DNA from: Mucilaginibacter sp.
GTDB taxonomy: Bacteria > Bacteroidota > Bacteroidia > Sphingobacteriales > Sphingobacteriaceae
Reading direction: 5' to 3'
Assembly (NCBI GenBank): GCA_028288025.1
Contig: JAQBOM010000018.1
Location: forward strand, 1-64,000
DNA: 64,000 nucleotides
Both the position numbers and the translations under genes were made by a program. Below, piece after piece: positions 7,716-15,067 of the stretch. The notes beneath the pieces are model-generated. The model was given only the letters and a program-made list of their open reading frames with translations, had not been told where the DNA came from and ran no database searches. How positions within the stretch are numbered: the first letter of the stretch is position 1; each line of letters starts with the position of its first letter.

Positions 7716-10583
7716 TTAAAACGAGCCGGGGCCACCCGGACCATCGCCACCCGGGCGGCCGCCACCCGGACCAGGTCCGCCGAATCCCCTCATACCAGGC
7801 CCCTGGGGCGCTTTACCCGCAAGCTTTTGAAACCGGTAAGTAAAGGTCAACAGGTAATAACGCCCAAGCCTGTTGGCATTGGTTTGTGTAATAAAATTGC
7901 CGTTTTGTGTGGAGGTGTAACCTGCGTTCTGATTAAACACATCCATTACCGATGCCCGCAGCGTTGCCATGTTGCCCTTTAAAAACCTGCGCTCGACGTA
8001 AGTGTTAAATATATTGGGATTGGTTGCGCCCTTGTAACCGTAATACGTGGTTTTGGTAAAATCGTAGCTATAGGTCCAATCTTTCCACACATAATTTTTA
8101 CCGTTAAGGCCTACCACCCACATACGGAAATTGTTTTGTATGCCCGGTTGGGTGATAGAGTTTTGTGATGAGTTAACGCTATAGGTCGTATTGGCTTCGG
8201 CATCAATTATATCGGTAATATCAACCCGGAAGCGTAGGCCCTGTGAGGCTACGATCGTTTTGGCGATATTTTTTTCAGTAGTGAAATCAAAGGTAGTTGG
8301 GCTAACGCTGGTGATGTAGGAGATGTTGTTATTGTACGATAGGTTTCCTATAAAAAACAGGTTATATTTCCGTTTTTCCCATGGCTTGGCAAAAATATAA
8401 AATGCGGATGCCTGGTAGTAGCCGGGCGCATTCAGATATTGTGTTTCGATAGAGCCGGCAAGCCGTTTATTTGGCGTGTAATTGCGCGGGTAGGTTATGG
8501 TATTTGAAACAATTTTGTTATCGGTTTGAATAAAATTAAAGTTGCTGAAAAATACGTTTCCCGACTCAAACATAAAGTTGTTGTACCTCAGCGAGAAGAC
8601 GTTGTTGTATTCCTGTTTCAAATTTGGGTTACCTGTAATTGGGTACGATGCATTCGAGAAGTCGGTCACCGGCTGCAACTCCGAATAAGTAGGCTGGCTG
8701 CTGCTGCCGCTATAATTGGCGCTGAATGATTGTGTGCGCGAAAAATTATAGATAAAACGCGCATTCGGCGAAATGTTGAAATCGCTTACCCGGGTAGGGG
8801 CGCTGTTTGGCGAGCTTCCTTCCAAAAGCGATGGCTGCGCGGTTACGCCCAATACAAAATTGTATTTCTTTTCAATAAACCGGTAATTTAAACCAAACCG
8901 GTTGGTAATGAACGTGAAATTATAGTTATTGCTTAACAGCGGATAGTAATTTAACTGGTTGGTGCCGGTTAACGTATCTGTCATTTTATCCGCAGTGGTA
9001 TAGGAGTGCTTGTAGTTATAGTTTACCTCCAGGTAAGAGTGTTTAGCAATAGGCTCGATATACGACACATAGGCGCCCAGGGTATCAGTGCGGCTGTTGG
9101 TGTTAATGAACTGGTCGAGCGGAGCGTTGGCCGCGCCGGCTATGTACTGGTATACCGGGTTTTGAAACTGGTTGCTTGACGAATTGCCCGCACCCAAATT
9201 CATGCTGAAATTACGGCCATGCCCGTTGAGCCGGTGGTTAAACAGCACATTTATGCCATAATTAGGTGCTGATGAATGGCTGAGCAGGTTAAAATTATAT
9301 TGCGATATCAACGATGTATCGGCAGCCAGCTTGTTTGCGCCGGTTTGCGTGGTATTTAATCCTGCATAGGAGAACGAAGGGGTGATTTTAAGGTAGTTTA
9401 TTGTATCCGGCTTGTACTCCAGGTTAAAGGTGAGACGATGGTTGAGCCGTTTATCTTCCTGCGTACTGCTCTGCATGTTGGTACTCGGATTGGTTAACGA
9501 GATGTTATTTTGAATAACGGAGCTCACCGTGTTTACGGTATTATTCGTGAGGCTATAGCTGCCGTATACGGTTATTTTTTTACCCCACGAGTCGCGGTAG
9601 TTTAAGCCTAACGAGCGGGTAGTTGTAATGCCATTGGTCGCGTTATTTCCCCCGGGAGGGCCGCCACCGCCGGGGCCTCGTCCGCCGCCACCACCACCGC
9701 CCGGACCGCCGAAGTTAAAGAGGTTGGTGTTGGTATTGTTCAGATTACCCAATACAGCTATTTGCTGGTTGCCATTGAAATTAAACATGTTGCCCTGCAA
9801 AATATAGCGGCTGGCGCCTTTTACCAGGGGCGTTTCGGGGATGGCATCGTGACCGCCGCCGGTGCTTACCTGGCCAAATGTGCCGTGGTTGCGGCTTGGT
9901 AATATATTAATGTTCAGTACGGTTTGCGGGTCGCCGGTTTTTATCCCCGTAAGGTTAGCCTGGTCGCCGTAGTCGTTTAAAAACTGTACGTTTTGAACGG
10001 CGTTGGCAGGCAGGTTTTGCGTTGCTGTTTTTATGTCACCACCAAAAAAGTCTTTGCCGTTAACCCTTACCTTGGTAACGTTTTTACCCTGGAAAGTAAT
10101 GTTTCCATCTTTATCCACATCTGCACCCGGTACTTTTTTAATAACGTCTTCAATGGGCGCGCCGTCGCGTACTTTGTAGGCCGCGGCGTTAAATTCAACC
10201 GTGTCTTCTTTTATTTTAACCGGGAGCACATCGCTGATGGTAACTACGCCCAGCATGGTGGTAGAGGGCTTTAGTAATATTGGCCGTAAAAAAACAGGAG
10301 TGTTGGTGTTATCCAAAACAATGCGGCGTTTTACCGGCTCGTATCCTATAGACTGTATCACCAGACTAAACTGGCCAACTGTTACCGAACGGAAAAGAAA
10401 AGCGCCCTTTAAGTCGGTGGTGGTCGACATGCTGTCCTTGCCGGTTAAGAGTTTAACTGTTGAGCCTGGTAGCGGCTGTTTGGTGGTGTCCTGCACGGTG
10501 CCATGTACATCGCGGCCGGTTTGGGCAAAGCCTTGCATGCTGATCAGGAGTGCTGCGGTAATTAGAAAGTATCGTATTTTCAT
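7716..10583 (-). CDS. Outer-membrane beta-barrel protein with CarboxypepD-like and plug domains
   Basis: A 955-residue exported protein (signal MKIRYFLITAALLISMQGFAQ). Residues 25-105 form a CarboxypepD regulatory-like beta-sandwich (VHGTVQDTTKQPLPGSTV). Residues 120-230 form a TonB-receptor-like plug (VIKKVPGADVDKDGNITFQG, VRVNGKDFF). The rest is a large barrel of the OMP_b-brl_3 type. Two Gly/Pro-rich stretches stand out: a surface-loop-like GGPGGGGGGGRGPGGGG near residue 300, and an extreme C-terminal tail made of GPGG/GGPG repeats that replaces the usual aromatic barrel terminus. No TonB box is evident. Gene position opposite a LytS/LytTR pair, with a 21-bp-spaced octamer pair upstream (10643-10671), suggests control by that regulator. 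Confidence 0.9.
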   Translation of the reverse strand: MKIRYFLITAALLISMQGFAQTGRDVHGTVQDTTKQPLPGSTVKLLTGKDSMSTTTDLKGAFLFRSVTVGQFSLVIQSIGYEPVKRRIVLDNTNTPVFLRPILLKPSTTMLGVVTISDVLPVKIKEDTVEFNAAAYKVRDGAPIEDVIKKVPGADVDKDGNITFQGKNVTKVRVNGKDFFGGDIKTATQNLPANAVQNVQFLNDYGDQANLTGIKTGDPQTVLNINILPSRNHGTFGQVSTGGGHDAIPETPLVKGASRYILQGNMFNFNGNQQIAVLGNLNNTNTNLFNFGGPGGGGGGGRGPGGGGPPGGNNATNGITTTRSLGLNYRDSWGKKITVYGSYSLTNNTVNTVSSVIQNNISLTNPSTNMQSSTQEDKRLNHRLTFNLEYKPDTINYLKITPSFSYAGLNTTQTGANKLAADTSLISQYNFNLLSHSSAPNYGINVLFNHRLNGHGRNFSMNLGAGNSSSNQFQNPVYQYIAGAANAPLDQFINTNSRTDTLGAYVSYIEPIAKHSYLEVNYNYKHSYTTADKMTDTLTGTNQLNYYPLLSNNYNFTFITNRFGLNYRFIEKKYNFVLGVTAQPSLLEGSSPNSAPTRVSDFNISPNARFIYNFSRTQSFSANYSGSSSQPTYSELQPVTDFSNASYPITGNPNLKQEYNNVFSLRYNNFMFESGNVFFSNFNFIQTDNKIVSNTITYPRNYTPNKRLAGSIETQYLNAPGYYQASAFYIFAKPWEKRKYNLFFIGNLSYNNNISYITSVSPTTFDFTTEKNIAKTIVASQGLRFRVDITDIIDAEANTTYSVNSSQNSITQPGIQNNFRMWVVGLNGKNYVWKDWTYSYDFTKTTYYGYKGATNPNIFNTYVERRFLKGNMATLRASVMDVFNQNAGYTSTQNGNFITQTNANRLGRYYLLTFTYRFQKLAGKAPQGPGMRGFGGPGPGGGRPGGDGPGGPGSF

Positions 10584-10642
10584 AATGGTTCCTTGTTAGG
10601 TAAATGCAAAACAATATCAAACAGCAACTATTAAAAAATCGA

Positions 10643-10671
10643 ATAGACATGGACTGTAAGGAAATAGACCA
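10643..10671 (-). promoter_or_regulatory. Candidate LytTR operator of the barrel-protein gene
   Basis: ATAGACAT (10643-10650) and ATAGACCA (10664-10671) are direct repeats with starts exactly 21 bp apart, 60-88 bp before the barrel gene start. LytTR-family regulators typically bind two nine-base direct repeats separated by 12 bp, which gives the same 21-bp period. The rest of the 10584-10968 gap holds a tandem-unit hairpin and nothing else recognised. Confidence 0.55.
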
Positions 10672-10855
10672 AAGCAGGGTTTTGCCCGTTAAAGGCCTGT
10701 TTTTTTGTCGTATCCGTAAAAGCGCCTTTCCGACGGTAATTATTAGCCGCCTGTCGGTAAAGTGTTGCTGCTTATAGATTTTGATTGGCTTAATGTTAAA
10801 TTCGTTTGTAATATTGCCGGGTAATTATGTTGTTGAAAACGAATTAATTAGGTTA

Positions 10856-10952
10856 AGAGGCAAGAACCAAGATTCAAGAGCCAGGAGTCAAGACAAGAAA
10901 AAAGATTAATCGTTAAAACCGTCTTGGCTCTTGCTTCTTGACTCTTGGTTCT
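10856..10952. repeat. Tandem-unit hairpin (CCAAGA-type)
   Basis: The left arm carries GAACCAAGATTCAAGAG-like units and the right arm (10921-10952) carries their complement, TCTTGGCTCTTGCTTCTTG-like units. About 25 bp of loop lies between them. It ends directly before the histidine kinase start codon at 10969, so it would lie in or just ahead of that gene's leader. Confidence 0.6.
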
Positions 10953-10968
10953 ATTAAATATTTATGAA

Positions 10969-12054
10969 ATGATCTTTCCAAAATCAAAAAGCACGCTGGT
11001 AACAATCATCATCCATATCCTGATATGGGCGGCTTTCGGCCTGATCTATTTTTTCCAGCCGATAACCTGGAACATTGCAGTACCTTACCAGCTGTGGATA
11101 AAACAGAGTATTATACTGGGCCTGGCAATTATTGCCTATTACCTGAACTCGTTTGTACTGGTGCCGCGGTTTTTGTTAAAGGGTCGCAACGGGATCTATT
11201 TCCTGATTTTGATAACGGTAACTCCTTTAATCGTTATAATCAGCGGGTACCTTGACCAATGGCTTAATATGCACCAGCTAATGGATGCCGCGTTTCACCG
11301 GGCCGGGCCACTCCACCGCCATGGCGGAAGAAACCGTATGTGGGATGTGGGTATGCTGGCCGCCCTCGGCGCAACTGTCGCGCTGGTGTTAGGTATAAGC
11401 ACCAGCATTACCGTTATACAAAAATGGCAGACGGATAAACAGGTGCACCAGGAAATGGAACAGGATAAGATCAGTTCGGAGCTATCATTCCTGAAGGCGC
11501 AGATCAACCCGCATTTCTTTTTTAATACACTGAACAATATTTACGCGCTTACGCATATAGATGCCGAAACATCGCGCAAAGCCATACACCAGTTGTCGCG
11601 GATGATGCGCTACGTATTGTATGATACACAAAACAGCATGACCCAGCTGAGCCAGGAGATCGCCTTTATTAAGGATTATATCAGCCTGATGCAGCTGCGG
11701 CTGACCGATGTGGTTAAAATAGATTTCCGAGCTCCGGAGCTGGTTAAAGATATGGCAGTGGCGCCAATGATCTTTTTGCCTTTTGTAGAGAATGCCTTTA
11801 AACATGGGGTTAGCGCGACGCAGCCCAGCTATATCGAGATATCGGTTGAACAGCGCGATAATATCCTTGACTTAAAGGTGGTAAATACTATTATTAAAGA
11901 ACAAAGTAATAACTTAGAGGAAGCCAGCGGCATAGGGCTCAATAACACCCGGCGCAGGCTTGATTTATTATACCCGGGCAAGTACACACTGCTGATCAAT
12001 GAGGATACAGCGGAAAATGTCTATTTGGTACACTTAAAACTCGACCTGTCATGA
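10969..12054 (+). CDS. LytS-type sensor histidine kinase
   Basis: A 361-residue membrane kinase. The ATG at 10969 is preferred over a TTG at 10945 that lies inside a repeat. Four N-terminal membrane segments (about residues 8-30, 42-65, 73-95 and 122-150) are followed by a coiled linker (HQEMEQDKISSELSFLK) and the His_kinase domain with the phospho-acceptor motif LKAQINPHFFFNTLNNIYAL. An ATPase region follows, with an N box (FVENAFKHG) and a G box (GIGLNNTRRRL). It overlaps the response regulator by 4 nt (ATGA), so the pair is translationally coupled. The signal sensed is unknown; there is no extracytoplasmic sensor domain. Confidence 0.95.
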   Translation: MIFPKSKSTLVTIIIHILIWAAFGLIYFFQPITWNIAVPYQLWIKQSIILGLAIIAYYLNSFVLVPRFLLKGRNGIYFLILITVTPLIVIISGYLDQWLNMHQLMDAAFHRAGPLHRHGGRNRMWDVGMLAALGATVALVLGISTSITVIQKWQTDKQVHQEMEQDKISSELSFLKAQINPHFFFNTLNNIYALTHIDAETSRKAIHQLSRMMRYVLYDTQNSMTQLSQEIAFIKDYISLMQLRLTDVVKIDFRAPELVKDMAVAPMIFLPFVENAFKHGVSATQPSYIEISVEQRDNILDLKVVNTIIKEQSNNLEEASGIGLNNTRRRLDLLYPGKYTLLINEDTAENVYLVHLKLDLS

Positions 12055-12812
12055 CATTAAACTGCATTGCTGTTGACGACGAGCCCCTGGCCCTTGGCCT
12101 GGTTTGTTCTTTTATTGAGCAAACCCCGTTTCTGAACCTGGTGGGGCGCTTTTCGAGCGCCGTTGAGGCGTTAAGGGCTATCCATGCCCAAAAGATAGAT
12201 GTTGTTTTTTTAGACATACAAATGCCTGATCTGAACGGTATTGAGTTGGCGCGCGTGCTGGATAACAGCAAGAGCAATAAACCGCGCATTATTTTTACAA
12301 CGGCCTATAACCAGTTTGCGCTGGAGGGCTACCGTGTCGACGCCCTCGATTACCTGCTTAAGCCATTTAATTACGAAGAGTTTTTGCACGCCGCCAACAA
12401 AGCCCTGGCCTATGGCGAACTGCTTGAAAAATCAAACGCCGTCCCTGCCGCCAATGCGCCTTCTCCTGCGGCAGCAGAGGAACGGATAGAAGATGAATAC
12501 TTATTTCTAAAGGTGGAGTACCAGCTGGTGCGTATCGCGTTGAATGATATTCTATACATTGAAGGGCTGAAGGATTATGTGAAGGTATGGCTCAAAAATA
12601 TTGAAAAGCCTATCCTGTCGCTCACCAGCCTTAAATCGCTCGAAGAAAAGCTGCCCGCCAAACGCTTTATGCGCGTACACCGCTCGTTTATCGTTTCGCT
12701 GGATAAGATCAACTCTATTACCCGCAACGCGCTGCAGATCGGCAAGGTAAATATTACCGTTGGCGACCAGTATAAAGAAGGGTTCAGCAAGTTTTTGAGT
12801 AAGTGGGTGTAA
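12051..12812 (+). CDS. LytTR-family response regulator
   Basis: A 253-residue two-domain regulator. The receiver domain has acidic residues D9/D10, the phospho-acceptor D55 in VVFLDIQMP, the switch Thr in FTTAYN, and the Lys in YLLKPF. A Pro/Ala-rich linker (about 129-143) leads to a LytTR DNA-binding domain (residues 150-250; YIEGLKDYVKV, FMRVHRSFIV). It is coupled to the kinase by a 4-nt overlap. Three nearby minus-strand genes have 21-bp-spaced octamer pairs upstream that match the geometry of LytTR operators, so it probably controls the barrel protein, the small secreted protein and the GH3 enzyme. That link is inference. Confidence 0.95.
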   Translation: MTLNCIAVDDEPLALGLVCSFIEQTPFLNLVGRFSSAVEALRAIHAQKIDVVFLDIQMPDLNGIELARVLDNSKSNKPRIIFTTAYNQFALEGYRVDALDYLLKPFNYEEFLHAANKALAYGELLEKSNAVPAANAPSPAAAEERIEDEYLFLKVEYQLVRIALNDILYIEGLKDYVKVWLKNIEKPILSLTSLKSLEEKLPAKRFMRVHRSFIVSLDKINSITRNALQIGKVNITVGDQYKEGFSKFLSKWV

Positions 12813-12815
12813 GGA

Positions 12816-12855
12816 GGAGTTGTAAGTTGCAGGTTGTGAGTTGCAGGAGTGAAAA
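12816..12855. repeat. Short tandem unit array (AGTTGCAGG-type)
   Basis: Repeated AGTTGTAAGTTGCAGG-like units follow the LytTR stop codon. Only one arm of the usual tandem-unit hairpin is evident here. Confidence 0.35.
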
Positions 12856-12889
12856 GTTCGGTCGAAAGTCGCCTATAAAGACAAGTGTT

Positions 12890-12993
12890 TTATTTTAGTT
12901 TTTTGTGTAAAACAAAAATAATTCAATTTCTTATTTTAGTTTTTTGGCAAAAACTAAAATAACAACTATCTTTATTTTAGTTAAGTAAAATAA
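12890..12993 (+). promoter_or_regulatory. Three palindromic operators at a 41-bp period before fic
   Basis: TTATTTTAGTT begins at 12890, 12931 and 12972, exactly 41 bp apart. Each copy is the left half of a palindrome. The middle one is perfect (14-bp arms, 12931-12944 and 12949-12962, loop TGGC). The first (right arm 12909-12921) and third (right arm 12983-12993) each have one mismatch. The third ends 2 bp before the fic start codon, so a bound protein would block transcription or translation. A period of 41 bp is close to four helical turns, which places the sites on one face of the DNA. The Fic protein itself, with its C-terminal winged-helix-like domain, is the obvious candidate ligand. 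Confidence 0.75.
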
Positions 12994-12995
12994 GG

Positions 12996-14120
12996 ATGAA
13001 AACATTTCGGGCAGGCAGGTACATTAATCACGGTCATTATAATAGCTTTCAACCCAATTTAATCAATAAGGACTGGAAACTGGATGACATGGAGATCATT
13101 CATCTTCTTGGCCAGGCCGACAGGCAATTAGGCCGGCTGGATATGTTTTCGAAGTACACGCCAAACCTCGAAATGTTTATCCAAATGCACGTAACCAAAG
13201 AGGCTACGCAATCCAGCAAAATTGAAGGCACTAAGACCAATATCGAAGAGGCCTTAATGGAGAAAGAAGATGTTGCATTAAGTCAGATAGACGACTGGAC
13301 CGAAGTGCAAAATTATATTGGTGCTATGAATTACGGGATGGCGCGTTTGCAGGAACTGCCCTTTTCATCCCGCCTGATCAAAGAAACCCACGGTATAATA
13401 TTAAAGGGAACGAGGGGAGAGCAAAAACATCCGGGAAACTTCAGGACAAGCCAAAACTGGATTGGAGGGGCAACCATTGCCGATGCTGTGTTTATACCTC
13501 CGGTCCATACGGGCATAAATGATTTAATGAGCGATCTGGAAAAGTTTGCCCATAATGAATCTGCATATTTTCCTGAATTACTTAAAATAGCATTAATACA
13601 TTACCAATTTGAAACCATTCACCCATTTTTAGACGGCAACGGGCGGGTGGGGCGTCTATTCATTACTTTATACCTGGTTGCAAAGGGGATATTGAAGCAA
13701 CCTATTTTATATATATCCGACTTTTTTGAAAAAAACCGAAGTCACTACTACGATAATTTAATGCGCGTACGCTTGAGTAATGATATAAATCAATGGTTCA
13801 AATTTTTTTTAGCTGGCGTTGTTGAAACGGCGACCAAGGCCATTTCAACCTTTGAACAGATACTTCAATTGCAAAAAATATCCGAAATTAAAATAAGCAC
13901 ATTGGGAAGCAGGGCGGCAAATGCGCAAAAGGTATTGAATCATTTATATCAGAAGCCAATAATAAATACAGCTGCTATAGGTAAAGTAACCGGGTTATCC
14001 GTGGCTTCGGCGTATAAGCTTGCACGCGACATGGAAAAACTCGGAATTTTTAAAGAAGTAACCGGCGCGCAAAGGGGTAAGTCGTATGTATTTGAAGATT
14101 ATTTGAATTTATTCAGGTAA
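12996..14120 (+). CDS. Fic family protein with N-terminal inhibitory motif and C-terminal winged helix
   Basis: A 374-residue Fic protein. The Fic core has the full catalytic motif HPFLDGNGRVGR (residues 209-220), so it should transfer AMP (or another nucleotide part) to a hydroxyl side chain of a target. The alpha-inhibitory motif S/TxxxEG is present upstream as SSKIEG (residues 73-78), which marks a class II, self-inhibited Fic. The C-terminal 70 residues (AIGKVTGLSVASAYKLARDMEKLGIF) look like a winged helix-turn-helix of the type used by Fic/DNA-binding proteins. No separate antitoxin gene is adjacent, in keeping with built-in inhibition. Three palindromes at a 41-bp period precede the start, which suggests autoregulation. 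Confidence 0.95.
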   Translation: MKTFRAGRYINHGHYNSFQPNLINKDWKLDDMEIIHLLGQADRQLGRLDMFSKYTPNLEMFIQMHVTKEATQSSKIEGTKTNIEEALMEKEDVALSQIDDWTEVQNYIGAMNYGMARLQELPFSSRLIKETHGIILKGTRGEQKHPGNFRTSQNWIGGATIADAVFIPPVHTGINDLMSDLEKFAHNESAYFPELLKIALIHYQFETIHPFLDGNGRVGRLFITLYLVAKGILKQPILYISDFFEKNRSHYYDNLMRVRLSNDINQWFKFFLAGVVETATKAISTFEQILQLQKISEIKISTLGSRAANAQKVLNHLYQKPIINTAAIGKVTGLSVASAYKLARDMEKLGIFKEVTGAQRGKSYVFEDYLNLFR

Positions 14121-14150
14121 GTACTCCGTTCCAGGGAATTTCACCCACAT

Positions 14151-14186
14151 AAAAAAACGCCCTCAAATTATTGAAGGCGTTTTTTG
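14151..14186. terminator. Bidirectional intrinsic terminator
   Basis: AAAAAACGCC and GGCGTTTTTT arms pair around a TCAA/TTGA inner stem with one bulge, and carry A and T runs on both sides. It lies between the convergent fic gene and the 125-residue secreted-protein gene and can serve both. Confidence 0.8.
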
Positions 14187-14205
14187 GTTTTAAGTCCCGG
14201 TGGCG

Positions 14206-14583
14206 TTATCCTTTTATAAAAAACATTTTGTTCTTGCCATCGGTGTAAACGTGGATGTCTTGTTTTACTGATTTATCTTTTGAAACAACTTCGATGGTGT
14301 AGTCCCCTTCATCCAGTTTGGTTAAGATGTAATTTTTTTCCATCCCTGCCTTGTTAGATAGTTCGTCTTTTCTTAAAACGTTTCCGTCTTCGTCCGAGAT
14401 GATAACAATAGCCTTGCCGGCCAGGTTTTTTTCTGCCTTAACGGCCAGGCCCTGTAAGGATGGCAATGAGGTAAAAGTTATGGCATTCAGTTTTGGCGGG
14501 ATAGCTGCCTTTGCGGGAATTGTGGCAAAAACGCTTGCGCCTGCCAGCAATAATAGTGCGGTGAATTTGATGGATGCTTTCAT
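14206..14583 (-). CDS. Small secreted protein with a beta-sandwich-like domain
   Basis: A 125-residue exported protein with a signal peptide (MKASIKFTALLLLAGASVFA). The mature part (residues 35-125) has the strand pattern of secretion-associated sandwich domains common in Bacteroidota: FTSLPSLQGLAVKAEKNLAGKAIVIISDEDGNVL, then LDEGDYTIEVVSKDK, then a short final strand. No enzyme motif or lipobox is seen. Function is unknown. An ATAGACCA pair at 21-bp spacing lies 89-117 bp upstream, which links it to the nearby LytTR regulator. Confidence 0.75.
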   Translation of the reverse strand: MKASIKFTALLLLAGASVFATIPAKAAIPPKLNAITFTSLPSLQGLAVKAEKNLAGKAIVIISDEDGNVLRKDELSNKAGMEKNYILTKLDEGDYTIEVVSKDKSVKQDIHVYTDGKNKMFFIKG

Positions 14584-14671
14584 GATCTTTAAATTTTAAT
14601 ATTGTTTTTAATATGTTTGTTAGTGTTTCACAGAACAAAGAAACAACATGAAAAAGCACAAAAAAAATGAA

Positions 14672-14700
14672 ATAGACCATCGCGGGTTAAGTATAGACCA
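14672..14700 (-). promoter_or_regulatory. Candidate LytTR operator of the small secreted gene
   Basis: Two exact ATAGACCA octamers start at 14672 and 14693, 21 bp apart, upstream of the gene that begins at 14583. A further single ATAGATGG at 14751 has no partner at this spacing. Confidence 0.6.
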
Positions 14701-14840
14701 ACGCCTTTTTTGACGGGTTAAACACCCATAACCTATTAATAATTAGCGCAATAGATGGTTTATCGGTTGAGACGCGGGATTGGTGGATATGTTTTGTTGG
14801 TTGGTCGGGTGGGAGGGTGGAAAATACGGAAAAAGCCACC

Positions 14841-15011
14841 GCGTCATTGCGAGGAACGAAGCAATCTCTACACATGCCAATCCCTGGAACAAAATGTTAA
14901 ATTGGAACAAAAAGCCGCTTGCGCCGATTTGCGCCCGGCGAAATTCCCCTACATTCACCTATCTCTTTGATCGGCACGGCTTATAGATTGCTTCGTTCCT
15001 CGCAATGACGC
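14841..15011. repeat. Palindrome-ended dispersed repeat, copy 1
   Basis: A 27-bp perfect terminal inverted repeat beginning GCGTCATTGCGAGG (14841-14867, partner 14985-15011) encloses 117 bp. A second copy in the same orientation lies at 17813-17987, with related interior sequence (TGGAAC.AAAAGCC). No reading frame of note is inside. The copy ends 57 bp from the GH3 stop codon. A GTTCAGCATGACG motif follows at about 15035. The rest of 14584-15067 is the promoter region of the small secreted gene. Confidence 0.8.
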
Positions 15012-15067
15012 GCGGAAAGGGTTACGTTGAAACAAGTTCAGCATGACGTGTCTTTTTTATGACCTGC

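Noticed and set aside
10945-10968. TTG start for the histidine kinase
   Set aside because: The extra codons lie in the tandem-unit hairpin and the ATG at 10969 opens a normal N-terminus.
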